Both the position numbers and the translations under genes were made by a program. A stretch of DNA of 64,000 nucleotides from JACCZX01 sp038216465 (GTDB taxonomy: Bacteria > Pseudomonadota > Gammaproteobacteria > Burkholderiales > Burkholderiaceae_F). This document shows, one piece after another, positions 7,928 to 16,531 of the stretch. Below the pieces are notes generated by a model. The model was not told where the DNA came from, searched no databases, and worked only from the letters and a program-made list of their open reading frames with translations. Position 1 is the stretch's first letter, and each line of letters begins with the position of its first letter. The DNA is taken from NCBI GenBank assembly GCA_038216465.1, contig JBBQQC010000006.1, positions 1 through 64,000 of the forward strand. The letters run 5' to 3'.

Positions 7928-10900
7928 TTAGCCAACCCAGCGCCGCGCATTGCGAAAGATGCGCAGCCACGGCGAATCCTCACCGAGCTGCGGCGGCTGC
8001 CACGACATCTGCAGCGTGCGAAAAACGCGTTCCGGGTGGGGCATCACGATCGTGAATCGGCCGGTAGTCGTGGTGAAAGCGCACTGCCCGCCCGGCGAAC
8101 CATTCGGGTTGTAGGGGTAAGCATCGGTCGCTCGGCGGTGCGAATCGACGTAGCGCATTGCGACGCTCGCGCTGGTCTGTTGTGAAGAAGCTTCGAAGAC
8201 TGCGCGTCCCTCGCCGTGTGCGTTCGCGATCGGCACGACGCTGCCTGCCATCTCGGCAAAGAACAAGGAATTTGATTCGACCACCTCGACCTGTACCAGC
8301 CTGCCTTCGTATTGTTCAGAAGCATTACGCTCGAAGCGCGGCCAATGTTGAGCGCCCGGAATCAACGCTTTCAATCGGCTCATCATCTGGCAGCCGTTGC
8401 ACACGCCGAGCGCGAAGCTGTCCTCGCGGCTGAAAAACGCGACGAACATTTCGGCGAGCTTTGGATTGTGCAGAATCGTCTTCGCCCAACCGCCGCCGGC
8501 GCCGAGCACGTCACCGTAAGAAAACCCACCACACGCGACCAGGCCCTTGAAGTCGCGCAACGACTGCCGCCCCTCGATCAAGTCGGTCATGTGCACATCG
8601 ACGGCCCCAAAGCCGGCGCGATCAAACGCGTACGCCATCTCGGTCTGGCTATTGACGCCCTGCTCGCGTAAGACGGCGATGCGCGGACGATTGCCTGAAG
8701 AAAGAAACGGCGCCGCAATATCTTCGGCTGCGTCGAACGTCAGCATCATCGACAGCCCGATGTCGTTGCTGTCGGTCGCGCGTGCGTACTCTTGGTCGGC
8801 GCAGTCGGGGTTGTCGCGCAGCTGCGCGATGCGCCACGACGCTTCGCCCCACACTCTCTGCAGCTCGCTGCGCGGCTTTGACAACACAGGCTTGGCATCA
8901 CACCAGAACTCGATCACGTCGTTGGCGTTGGGCTTGCCGATGATCTGGCTAACTGGTCCGAGCCCTGCGGCGCGCAGTTCGCTCATCGCGTGGCTCTTGT
9001 CGCGCGCTCGCACCTGCAGCACGGCGCCGAGTTCCTCGTTGAACAACGCCTTCAGTATCAGCTCACCGCGGCGCACGGCAAGCTGCTCGGACCGGATCTT
9101 GAAATCGCCCGAATCCTGCGCCAACGGATCGATGGCAAGCACGTCCAAGTTGACGCTGATGCCGACGTGGCCGGCAAACGCCATCTCGGCAAGTGTTGCC
9201 AACAGTCCGCCGTCTGAGCGGTCGTGATAGGCAAGCGCGAGCCCATCGCCTTGCAGGCGCCGCAGCACGCCGACGAATGCCACCAGCTTTGCAGGGTCGT
9301 CGAGATCGGGCACGTCGTTGCCGATCTGCTGCGTGACCTGCGCCAGGATCGATCCGCCCATTCGATTTCGTCCGGCACCGAGGTCGACCAATATCAATAC
9401 CGTTTCGGTGTCGGCCACAAGCTGCGGTGTCAACGAGCGTCGCGCGTCTTCGACTGGCGCAAAAGCGCTGGCGATCAGCGACACCGGGGCCACCACCGTC
9501 TTGTCAACCTCCCCGTCGCGCCACGCGGTCTTCATCGACAAGGAATCCTTGCCGACCGGCACGCTGATGCCGAGCGCCTGACACAAATCGCTCGCAGCCT
9601 TGACGGCATCGAACAGATTCGCATCTTCTCCTTCGGTGCCGCACGCCGCCATCCAGTTCGCGGAAATCTTGACTCGCTGCAAGTGCACGTCGGCCGCAGC
9701 GATATTGGTAATGGCTTCGCCGATTGCGATGCGGGATGCGGCTGCGGCGTCGATCACCGCCAGCGGCGTTCGCTCGCCGATCGCCATCGCTTCGCCCGCA
9801 TAGCCGTCAAAGCTGAGCAAGGTCACCGCGCAGTCGGCAACGGGCACCTGCCACGGACCCACCATCGAGTCTCTCGAGCACAAGCCGCCCACGGTGCGGT
9901 CACCGATCGTGACTAGAAATCCCTTGCTGGCGACTGTCGGGTGGCGCAGCACGTCGAGAGCACATCGTTCTAAGTTCAACCCGGCACCGTCGAACGCGGG
10001 CAGCGAAAATTTGGCACGCCGCACGTCACGGTGCATCCGGGGCGGTTTGCCGAGTAGCACGTTCATCGGCATATCCACCGCCCGTGCGCCGTCGGCGCCA
10101 TCGATCACGAGTTGGTCATCTTCCGCGATGCGACCGATGACCGCGTAGGGACAGCGCTCGCGCCGCGCCAGCCAGTCGAATGCCGTCAGCCGGTCGGGCG
10201 CAATCGCCAGCGCGTAGCGCTCCTGCGATTCATTGCACCAGATCTCGAGCGGGCTCATGCCGCTCTCCTCGATCGGAATTGCGGCGAGCGCGATGCGCGC
10301 GCCGCGTTTCGACTGGTCTGCGAGCTCCGGCATCGCGTTCGACAGTCCGCCCGCGCCCACATCGTGAATCGACAGCACCGGATTGTGGGCGCCGAGCGCC
10401 CAGCACCGATCGATCACCTCCTGCGCGCGGCGCTGCATTTCCGGATTGCCTCGCTGCACCGAGTCGAAGTCGAGTTGTTCCGTGTTGGCGCCCGCACCCA
10501 TGCTCGACGCTGCGCCGCCGCCGAGCCCGATGCGCATGCCGGGTCCGCCGAGTTGAATCAGCAGCGAACCGGGCGGCAGGTTTTTCTTATGGACTTGATC
10601 GTCGCGGATGTTGCCGATCCCGCCGGCGATCATGATCGGCTTGTGGTAACCGTATCGTGTACCGCAGACGTCTTGTTCGTAGCTGCGAAAGTAGCCGAGC
10701 AGATTCGGGCGTCCGAACTCGTTGTTAAATGCTGCCGCGCCGATCGGACCGTCAATCATGATCGACAGCGCGTCGGCGATGCGCGCAGGAAATCCGAAGT
10801 CGTCCTCCCACGCGTGTCGCATGTCCGGGATGCGCAGATGCGAAACGGAAAATCCGCACAACCCGGCTTTCGGCTTGGCTCCGCGGCCGGTTGCACCTTC

Positions 10901-11890
10901 ATCGCGGATCTCACCGCCAGCGCCGGTCGACGCGCCGGGGAACGGCGAAATCGCAGTCGGATGGTTGTGCGTCTCGACCTTGAATACCGTGTGCGTCAAC
11001 TCGTCGCGCGCGCCGTAATCGATGCCGACCGCGCCTGCCGGGTGATCGCTCGCCGGGTAAAAGCGCGAGACGGTGCGACCTTCGAGCACCGCCGAGTTGT
11101 CGCTGTACGCAATCAGCGTTCCCTGCGGTGCCGCACGATGGGTGGCGCGAATCATGTCGAACAAAGTCGACTCCTCGCACACGTCGTCGATCGTCCAGGT
11201 TGCGTTGAAAATCTTGTGCCGGCAATGCTCCGAGTTCGCCTGCGCAAACATCATCAGCTCGACGTCGGTCGGATCGCGCCGCATCTGCGTGAACGCGGCC
11301 AGCAGATACGCGATTTCGTCGCTCGACAATGCGAGCCCCATGGCGACGTTTGCGCTCTCCAACGCAGTGCGTCCGCACGCAAGCATCGGGATCGTCTGCA
11401 TCGATCTTGCTTCGAGCTCGCTAAACAGTCGCGCCGGATCGGTCGCTGGGTCGATCACGCTTTCGGTCATCCGATCGTGCAGGACCGACGCTACGCGCGC
11501 GGCAGCGGCAGCACTCAGCCGCTTTCGGCCGAGCTTGATCACAAACAGCGTGCCGCGTTCGATCCTGCGCACGGCCGCCAGCCCGGTGTTATGCGCGATG
11601 TCGGTGGCCTTGCTGGCCCATGGCGAGATGGTCCCCAGTCGCGGAACAACCAGGAACGCGGTACCCGGTGTTTCGGCACTCGCCGGATCGCCGTACGCCA
11701 ACAGTGCATCCAGCCGCGCGCGCTCGTCGGCCTGAAGCGGGCGGCTCGCATGCACGAAGTGCACAAATCTGCCGCTCACCAAGTCAACCGATGTTTCGAT
11801 CGATCGGATCGACGCCAGCAACCTTCTCGCACGGAAAGCCGACAACGCGCTCGGCCCGGAGAGCGCGAAGAACGTACTGAGCGGAGTCAT
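7928..11890 (-). CDS. purL: Phosphoribosylformylglycinamidine synthase (FGAM synthase)
   Basis: Large single-chain FGAM synthase, 1320 aa, for the fourth step of purine synthesis (FGAR + ATP + Gln to FGAM). The N-terminal linker region is followed by the two AIRS-like ATP halves (GGGAASSMGAGANTEQLDF is in the first) and a C-terminal class I glutamine amidotransferase. That last domain has GGFSYGDVLGAGGGW, the nucleophile Cys in LGVCNGCQMMS and the His-Glu pair in MPHPERVF. The length is that of the proteobacterial long form, not the split PurS/Q/L form. The start is ATG 11888-11890; no clear ribosome site is visible there and a TTG one codon earlier is possible. It is monocistronic with a terminator at its end. 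Confidence 0.97.
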   Translation of the reverse strand: MTPLSTFFALSGPSALSAFRARRLLASIRSIETSVDLVSGRFVHFVHASRPLQADERARLDALLAYGDPASAETPGTAFLVVPRLGTISPWASKATDIAHNTGLAAVRRIERGTLFVIKLGRKRLSAAAAARVASVLHDRMTESVIDPATDPARLFSELEARSMQTIPMLACGRTALESANVAMGLALSSDEIAYLLAAFTQMRRDPTDVELMMFAQANSEHCRHKIFNATWTIDDVCEESTLFDMIRATHRAAPQGTLIAYSDNSAVLEGRTVSRFYPASDHPAGAVGIDYGARDELTHTVFKVETHNHPTAISPFPGASTGAGGEIRDEGATGRGAKPKAGLCGFSVSHLRIPDMRHAWEDDFGFPARIADALSIMIDGPIGAAAFNNEFGRPNLLGYFRSYEQDVCGTRYGYHKPIMIAGGIGNIRDDQVHKKNLPPGSLLIQLGGPGMRIGLGGGAASSMGAGANTEQLDFDSVQRGNPEMQRRAQEVIDRCWALGAHNPVLSIHDVGAGGLSNAMPELADQSKRGARIALAAIPIEESGMSPLEIWCNESQERYALAIAPDRLTAFDWLARRERCPYAVIGRIAEDDQLVIDGADGARAVDMPMNVLLGKPPRMHRDVRRAKFSLPAFDGAGLNLERCALDVLRHPTVASKGFLVTIGDRTVGGLCSRDSMVGPWQVPVADCAVTLLSFDGYAGEAMAIGERTPLAVIDAAAASRIAIGEAITNIAAADVHLQRVKISANWMAACGTEGEDANLFDAVKAASDLCQALGISVPVGKDSLSMKTAWRDGEVDKTVVAPVSLIASAFAPVEDARRSLTPQLVADTETVLILVDLGAGRNRMGGSILAQVTQQIGNDVPDLDDPAKLVAFVGVLRRLQGDGLALAYHDRSDGGLLATLAEMAFAGHVGISVNLDVLAIDPLAQDSGDFKIRSEQLAVRRGELILKALFNEELGAVLQVRARDKSHAMSELRAAGLGPVSQIIGKPNANDVIEFWCDAKPVLSKPRSELQRVWGEASWRIAQLRDNPDCADQEYARATDSNDIGLSMMLTFDAAEDIAAPFLSSGNRPRIAVLREQGVNSQTEMAYAFDRAGFGAVDVHMTDLIEGRQSLRDFKGLVACGGFSYGDVLGAGGGWAKTILHNPKLAEMFVAFFSREDSFALGVCNGCQMMSRLKALIPGAQHWPRFERNASEQYEGRLVQVEVVESNSLFFAEMAGSVVPIANAHGEGRAVFEASSQQTSASVAMRYVDSHRRATDAYPYNPNGSPGGQCAFTTTTGRFTIVMPHPERVFRTLQMSWQPPQLGEDSPWLRIFRNARRWVG

Positions 11891-11951
11891 CAAGCGAAAA
11901 AAGCGCGCAAGGCGCGGTGATCGTGCGCTTGCGAGCTGGCAAGCGTACGAA

Positions 11952-11957
11952 ATTATA
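11952..11957 (-). promoter_or_regulatory. Possible -10 element for purL
   Basis: The minus strand reads TATAAT here, a perfect -10 hexamer about 60 nt before the purL start. No good -35 hexamer is seen at the right distance, so the promoter may be weak or activator-dependent. The assignment is positional. Confidence 0.35.
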
Positions 11958-11964
11958 GCGGCGT

Positions 11965-11991
11965 GGCGTTTATAGAACGCCGCGCGGCGTT
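11965..11991. repeat. Overlapping inverted repeats upstream of purL
   Basis: The segment ggcgtt (11965-11970) can pair with aacgcc (11976-11981), and that same aacgcc can instead pair with ggcgtt (11986-11991). The right-hand pair forms a perfect 16-bp palindrome ending at the stop of the preceding gene. No U run follows on either strand, so it is not a standard terminator. Confidence 0.5.
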
Positions 11992-13183
11992 ACTTGCTGT
12001 CGAATTCCGCGGTGTCCGCGGTCCAGCGCAGCGCCTGCTCGCTCAACGAAAAGCCCAGTCCCGGCCGGCTCGGCAAAATCATCCTGCCGTCTTCGATTTG
12101 CAACCGCTCATTAAACATCGGCTCGAGCCACTCGAAGTGCTCGACCCACGGTTCGTGCGCGTAGGCCGCCGAAAGGTGCAGGTGAATCTCCATCGCAAAA
12201 TGCGGCGCCATGCGCATGCGCGCCTGATCGGCGAGCGCCATGATCTTCAGCATTGGCGTGATCCCACCGACACGTGGAGCGTCGGGCTGGATGAAATCGC
12301 ACGACCGATGCCTGATCAGTTCCCAGTGCTCGGCGACGCTGGTAAGCATCTCGCCGGTCGCGATCGGCGTATCGAGCATTGCGGCAAGCGCGGCGTGGCC
12401 TTCGGCATCGTAGGCATCGAGCGGCTCTTCAATCCATGTCAGGTTCAACGGCTCGACCAGCTTGCCGAAGCGCTGCGCCGTGACGCGATCCCACTGCTGG
12501 TTGGCATCGATCATCATCGGCACCCGACCGTTGATGTGTTTGTGCACCGCCTGCACGCGCTCGAGGTCGATCATCGGGTCGGGCTGCCCGACCTTGATCT
12601 TGATGCCGCCGATGCCGCGCTCGAGCGCCGCCGACACGTTGTCGAGTACCTGGTGGATCGGCGTCGACAGGAAACCGCCCGATGTGTTGTAGCACTGCAC
12701 CGAGTCGCGATGCGCGCCGAGCAGTTTAGCCAGCGGCAACTGGGCGCGCTTGGCCTTTAGATCCCATAGCGCGATGTCGAACGCCGCGATCGCCTGCGTC
12801 GCCAGCCCACTCCGTCCGACCGACGCACCGGCCCAAATCAGCTTGTCCCACAGCCGAGTGATGTCGTTGGGGTCTTCTCCGATCAGGTTTTGCGCAATTT
12901 CCTTCGCGTGCTCGTACTGGCCGCGTCCCCCGGCCCGCTTCGAATACGAAAAGCCAATTCCGGAATGACCCTCCTTGGTCGCGATCTCGGCGAACAGGAA
13001 CGCGATTTCGGTCAGCGGCTTCTGCCGGCCCGTCAGCACTTTTGCATCGCTGATCGGTGCCGCCAGCGGCAGAAAGACAAGCGAGAGCTTGACGTACTCG
13101 ATGTGGTCGGTGCTGGCTTCGCCAACAGCCAGTCCGGCAGCAAGCGGGTTGGCCTGAATCAAGCGAGGTTTGCCGTCTTCCAT
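11990..13183 (-). CDS. L-talarate/galactarate dehydratase-like enolase-superfamily enzyme
   Basis: Member of the mandelate racemase group of the enolase superfamily, 397 aa from ATG 13181-13183 (GGAG 10 nt upstream). Long stretches agree with what I remember of the characterised Salmonella TalrD/GalrD: DAKVLTGRQKPLTE, GVGFSYSKRAGG-like, LWAGASVGRSG-like and QCYNTSGGFL. The catalytic KxK sits in GGIKIKVGQ, metal ligands are in MIDANQQW and WIEEPLDAYD, and the distal His is in MAPHFAMEIHLHLS. It would dehydrate galactarate or talarate to 5-keto-4-deoxy-D-glucarate. It is divergent from an FAD oxidoreductase and an IlvD-type dehydratase, so a sugar-acid catabolic locus is likely. Confidence 0.85.
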   Translation of the reverse strand: MEDGKPRLIQANPLAAGLAVGEASTDHIEYVKLSLVFLPLAAPISDAKVLTGRQKPLTEIAFLFAEIATKEGHSGIGFSYSKRAGGRGQYEHAKEIAQNLIGEDPNDITRLWDKLIWAGASVGRSGLATQAIAAFDIALWDLKAKRAQLPLAKLLGAHRDSVQCYNTSGGFLSTPIHQVLDNVSAALERGIGGIKIKVGQPDPMIDLERVQAVHKHINGRVPMMIDANQQWDRVTAQRFGKLVEPLNLTWIEEPLDAYDAEGHAALAAMLDTPIATGEMLTSVAEHWELIRHRSCDFIQPDAPRVGGITPMLKIMALADQARMRMAPHFAMEIHLHLSAAYAHEPWVEHFEWLEPMFNERLQIEDGRMILPSRPGLGFSLSEQALRWTADTAEFDSK

Positions 13184-13427
13184 GCTGGTGCTCCGATTTA
13201 ACGTTGGCGGGCTCGATGACCTGACCTGGGTGCACAAGCCACTTTCGCTGCTGACGAAGGCAATGGTGCCTGCTGCCGGTCGGCACGACGAAGGCTACGC
13301 CTTTCGAGTAAAACGGGCAGCGGACGTCGACGCACAGGAACGGTTGCTCGACAATGTCAAACCGTTTGCCCGCGCGGCGCGCGACTCGGATACGCTGATC
13401 GAAACCGCCACCCCGTACAAACCTTCA

Positions 13428-14774
13428 ATGGCAAATCTTCAGTGGACCGATCTTCGGCCAACGACTCGTATCGATACCGACATCCTGGTCGTCGGTGCCG
13501 GCGCCGCCGGCGTAGCCGCGGCGGTCACCGCGGCACGGCAGGGGCTGAGCGTGCTCGCGATCGAGCGTTACGGGTTCTGCGGCGGCGGTGCGGTCGCGGG
13601 AATGTCGGGCACGATCTGCGGCCTGTACGAAGCGTCGCAGGATCCCGATTCGAAGCCGCTGCAACTTGTCTTCGGCTTTGCCGACGAGTTCGTTCGACTA
13701 ATGGAACAAAAGCAGGGCTTGACCGGTCCCGTTCGCTACGGCAAGACCTATACGCGTGTGCACGACCCGCTGACCTGGCGCGAAGCCGGCGATCACCTGA
13801 TGACGCAGGCGGGCGTGCAAACGTTATTTCATTCGGTCGTAACCGATGTATTGATGGACGGCGGCGAGCGCGTCGCCGGTGTAATTGCCTATAGCAAGCA
13901 GGGCAAGCTCGATGTTCGAGCGAGGTTGACCATCGACGCCAGCGGCGACGCCGATGTGGTCGCGATGGCAGGATTGAGCACCTTCATGGGGCAGGACGGC
14001 AAAGTGCAAAATCCCACGATGATCTTTCGCATGCAAGGTGTCGACGTACCGCGATTTCTGGCCGCCTACGGACCCGACAGCATTCTCGGTGATGAGATCG
14101 TCGAGAAAATACAAATGCTGAACGCGAACAAGGATTACTTGCTGCCGCGCGCCAAGATCTTCCTGTTTCCGACGCCGCGGCCGAACGAGCTGCTGTGCAA
14201 CGCCACCCGGATTCTCGGCCGGGATGGACGCGAGCTGAATCCAATCGTGGTGGCAGACCTCACCGAGGCCGAAATGCAGGGGCGTCAACAGGCGCGCGAG
14301 TACGCGCGCTTCATCCGCGATCATCTGACCGGCTGCGAGAAGAGCTTCATCAACGACAACGGGGTGCAGGTCGGCGTGCGCCAATCACGCCAGGTCAAGG
14401 GCGGCGCGACGCTGACTAATGGCGACGTGATCGGCAAAGTCAAAAATCGAACAGGCATCGCCCGCTCCCCGTGGCCGATCGAAATGCACAGCGGCGAGAA
14501 GCCGCGGCTTGAGTGGCTCTTCAACGACTACTATGAGATACCGTATCAATGCTTCGTGCCGGTGCGCGGCGAGTCGTTTCTGGTCGCGGGTCGCTGCCTG
14601 TCGGCTGAACACGAAGCAATGGCATCCGCGCGCGTAACCGCGCAGTGCTTCTCCTACGGTCACGCGATCGGACATGCGGCGGCGCTTGCCGTCAACGACA
14701 ACATCGCGCCGCGTGCCATCGATGGCGCTGATTTGCGTCAGCGCTTGAATGGCGATGGCGCCCGACTCGACTGA
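13428..14774 (+). CDS. FAD-dependent oxidoreductase (FAD_oxidored family)
   Basis: 448 aa with an N-terminal Rossmann FAD motif, DILVVGAGAAGVAAAVTAAR, then ERYGFCGGGAVAGMSG and a late FAD-binding segment (FLVAGRCLSAEHEAMAS) that is usual in the PF12831-type family. The substrate is unknown. The start at ATG 13428 puts 18 residues before the Rossmann strand, which fits the family, but the ribosome site is poor. The frame stays open upstream to 13170, with another ATG at 13263, and that stretch has coding-like third positions, so an N-terminal extension is possible. It lies 9 bp before an IlvD/Edd dehydratase gene and opposite the galactarate-dehydratase-like gene, so it may oxidise a sugar-acid intermediate. 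That role is inference. Confidence 0.82.
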   Translation: MANLQWTDLRPTTRIDTDILVVGAGAAGVAAAVTAARQGLSVLAIERYGFCGGGAVAGMSGTICGLYEASQDPDSKPLQLVFGFADEFVRLMEQKQGLTGPVRYGKTYTRVHDPLTWREAGDHLMTQAGVQTLFHSVVTDVLMDGGERVAGVIAYSKQGKLDVRARLTIDASGDADVVAMAGLSTFMGQDGKVQNPTMIFRMQGVDVPRFLAAYGPDSILGDEIVEKIQMLNANKDYLLPRAKIFLFPTPRPNELLCNATRILGRDGRELNPIVVADLTEAEMQGRQQAREYARFIRDHLTGCEKSFINDNGVQVGVRQSRQVKGGATLTNGDVIGKVKNRTGIARSPWPIEMHSGEKPRLEWLFNDYYEIPYQCFVPVRGESFLVAGRCLSAEHEAMASARVTAQCFSYGHAIGHAAALAVNDNIAPRAIDGADLRQRLNGDGARLD

Positions 14775-14783
14775 ATTGATGCG

Positions 14784-16523
14784 ATGACCAAACAGAACGC
14801 GCACGCGCTGCGTAGCGCACGCTGGTTCGCGCCCGACGACTTTCGCTCATTCGGCCACCGCTCGCGCTTTATGCAGATGGGGTATGCGCCGGCCGACTGG
14901 GTCGGCAAGCCCGTGATTGCAATCGTCAACACCTGGAGCGATGTCAATCAGTGCCATTCGCATTTCAAGCAGCGCGTCGAGGATGTCAAGCGCGGCGTGC
15001 TGCAGGCGGGGGGCTTTCCCGTCGAGTTGCCGGCGATCTCGCTGTCGGAGCCGATCGTCAAGCCAACCACGATGCTGTATCGCAATTTTCTCGCGATGGA
15101 GACCGAAGAGCTGCTACGCAGCCATCCGATCGACGGCGCGGTGCTGATGGGCGGCTGCGACAAAACTACTCCGGGGCTGCTGATGGGCGCGTTCAGCGCC
15201 GGGCTGCCCTGCATCTTTCTGCCGGCGGGACCGATGTTGCGCGGCAACTGGAAGGGCACCGTGCTCGGGTCGGGCTCCGACAGTTTCAAGTACTGGGATG
15301 AGCGCCGGGCGGGCCGCCTGACCGACGCCGAATGGACCGAGCTCGAAGGCGGCATCGCACGCAGCCACGGCACATGCATGACGATGGGCACCGCCGCCAC
15401 GATGATGGGAATTACGGAGGCGATCGGCATGACGCTGCCGGGCGCGTCGTCGATCCCGGCGCCCGACGCCAACCACCCGCGCATGAGCGCGGAATGCGGG
15501 CGCCGCATCGTGCAGATGGTCTGGGACGAGTCGACCCCGGCGAACATGCTGTCGCGCAACCACTTCATGAACGGCATCACGGCGGCGATGGCGATGGGGT
15601 GCTCGACTAACGCGATCATTCATCTGGTCGCGATGTCGCGTCGAGCCGGTGCGCGCTGCGCCGTGACCCTCGACGACTTCGATGCGGCTAGCCGTACGGT
15701 GCCGGTGATCGCCAATATTCGTCCGAGTGGCGACAAATATCTAATGGAGGATTTTTATTACGCGGGTGGTTTGCCGGCACTGCTCAATCGACTGGGTGGC
15801 CACCTGCATCTGGATGCAATGACGGTCAATGGCTGCACGCTCGGCGAAAACATTGAAGGTGCCGCGGTTTACAACGATGACGTCATCCGCCCGCTGTCGA
15901 ATCCGATCTATGCCGAGGGAGCGCTGGCGGTATTGCGCGGCAATCTGGCGCCCGACGGTTGTGTGATCAAGCCGAGCGCGTGCGCGCCGCAGTATCTGAG
16001 CCACACCGGGCCGGCGCTGGTGTTCGACGATTACCCGTCGCTAAAGCGCGCGGTTGATGATCCCGACCTCGATGTCACCGCCGATCACGTTCTCGTGTTG
16101 CGCAACGCCGGGCCCCAGGGTGGTCCCGGCATGCCCGAGTGGGGCATGCTGCCGATCCCGACCAAGCTGGTCAAACAGGGCGTACGCGACATGCTCCGCC
16201 TGTCTGACGCCCGCATGAGCGGCACCAGCTACGGCGCCTGCATCCTGCATGCAGCGCCCGAATCGTTTATCGGCGGGCCGCTGGCGCTGGTCAACACCGG
16301 CGATCAGATCACGATTGACGTCGGCGCGCGCCGCATTCATCTGGAAGTGAGCGACGACGAGCTTGCACGCCGCAAGGCGGCGTGGAAGCCGGCACCGCCG
16401 CGCTATCAGCGCGGCTTCGGCTGGATGTTCAGCAAACACATCCTGCAGGCCGATCAGGGGTGTGACTTCGATTTCCTCGAAACGAGCTTCGGCGCCCCCG
16501 TGCCGGAGCCCGCCATCTACTGA
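14784..16523 (+). CDS. IlvD/Edd-family dehydratase (sugar-acid dehydratase, arabinonate/xylonate type)
   Basis: 579-aa iron-sulfur dehydratase. Cys ligands expected for the cluster are seen in NTWSDVNQCHSH, MGGCDKTTPGLLMG and SHGTCMTMGTAATM. The end of the protein has LSDARMSGTSYG, a family signature. Length and motif wording are closer to L-arabinonate/D-xylonate dehydratases than to true dihydroxy-acid dehydratase IlvD or phosphogluconate dehydratase, so a sugar-acid substrate is favoured. It is the second gene after the FAD oxidoreductase, with nine bases between them. Together with the divergent enolase-superfamily enzyme it gives two different dehydratase folds in one locus. The exact substrate is not determinable from sequence. 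Confidence 0.88.
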   Translation: MTKQNAHALRSARWFAPDDFRSFGHRSRFMQMGYAPADWVGKPVIAIVNTWSDVNQCHSHFKQRVEDVKRGVLQAGGFPVELPAISLSEPIVKPTTMLYRNFLAMETEELLRSHPIDGAVLMGGCDKTTPGLLMGAFSAGLPCIFLPAGPMLRGNWKGTVLGSGSDSFKYWDERRAGRLTDAEWTELEGGIARSHGTCMTMGTAATMMGITEAIGMTLPGASSIPAPDANHPRMSAECGRRIVQMVWDESTPANMLSRNHFMNGITAAMAMGCSTNAIIHLVAMSRRAGARCAVTLDDFDAASRTVPVIANIRPSGDKYLMEDFYYAGGLPALLNRLGGHLHLDAMTVNGCTLGENIEGAAVYNDDVIRPLSNPIYAEGALAVLRGNLAPDGCVIKPSACAPQYLSHTGPALVFDDYPSLKRAVDDPDLDVTADHVLVLRNAGPQGGPGMPEWGMLPIPTKLVKQGVRDMLRLSDARMSGTSYGACILHAAPESFIGGPLALVNTGDQITIDVGARRIHLEVSDDELARRKAAWKPAPPRYQRGFGWMFSKHILQADQGCDFDFLETSFGAPVPEPAIY

Positions 16524-16531
16524 TCGAGTCG

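Noticed and set aside
10112..11920. 602-codon open frame antisense to purL
   Set aside because: It runs opposite a complete, motif-rich purL, has an Arg/His/Ala-heavy composition typical of GC-rich antisense frames and no recognisable domain.
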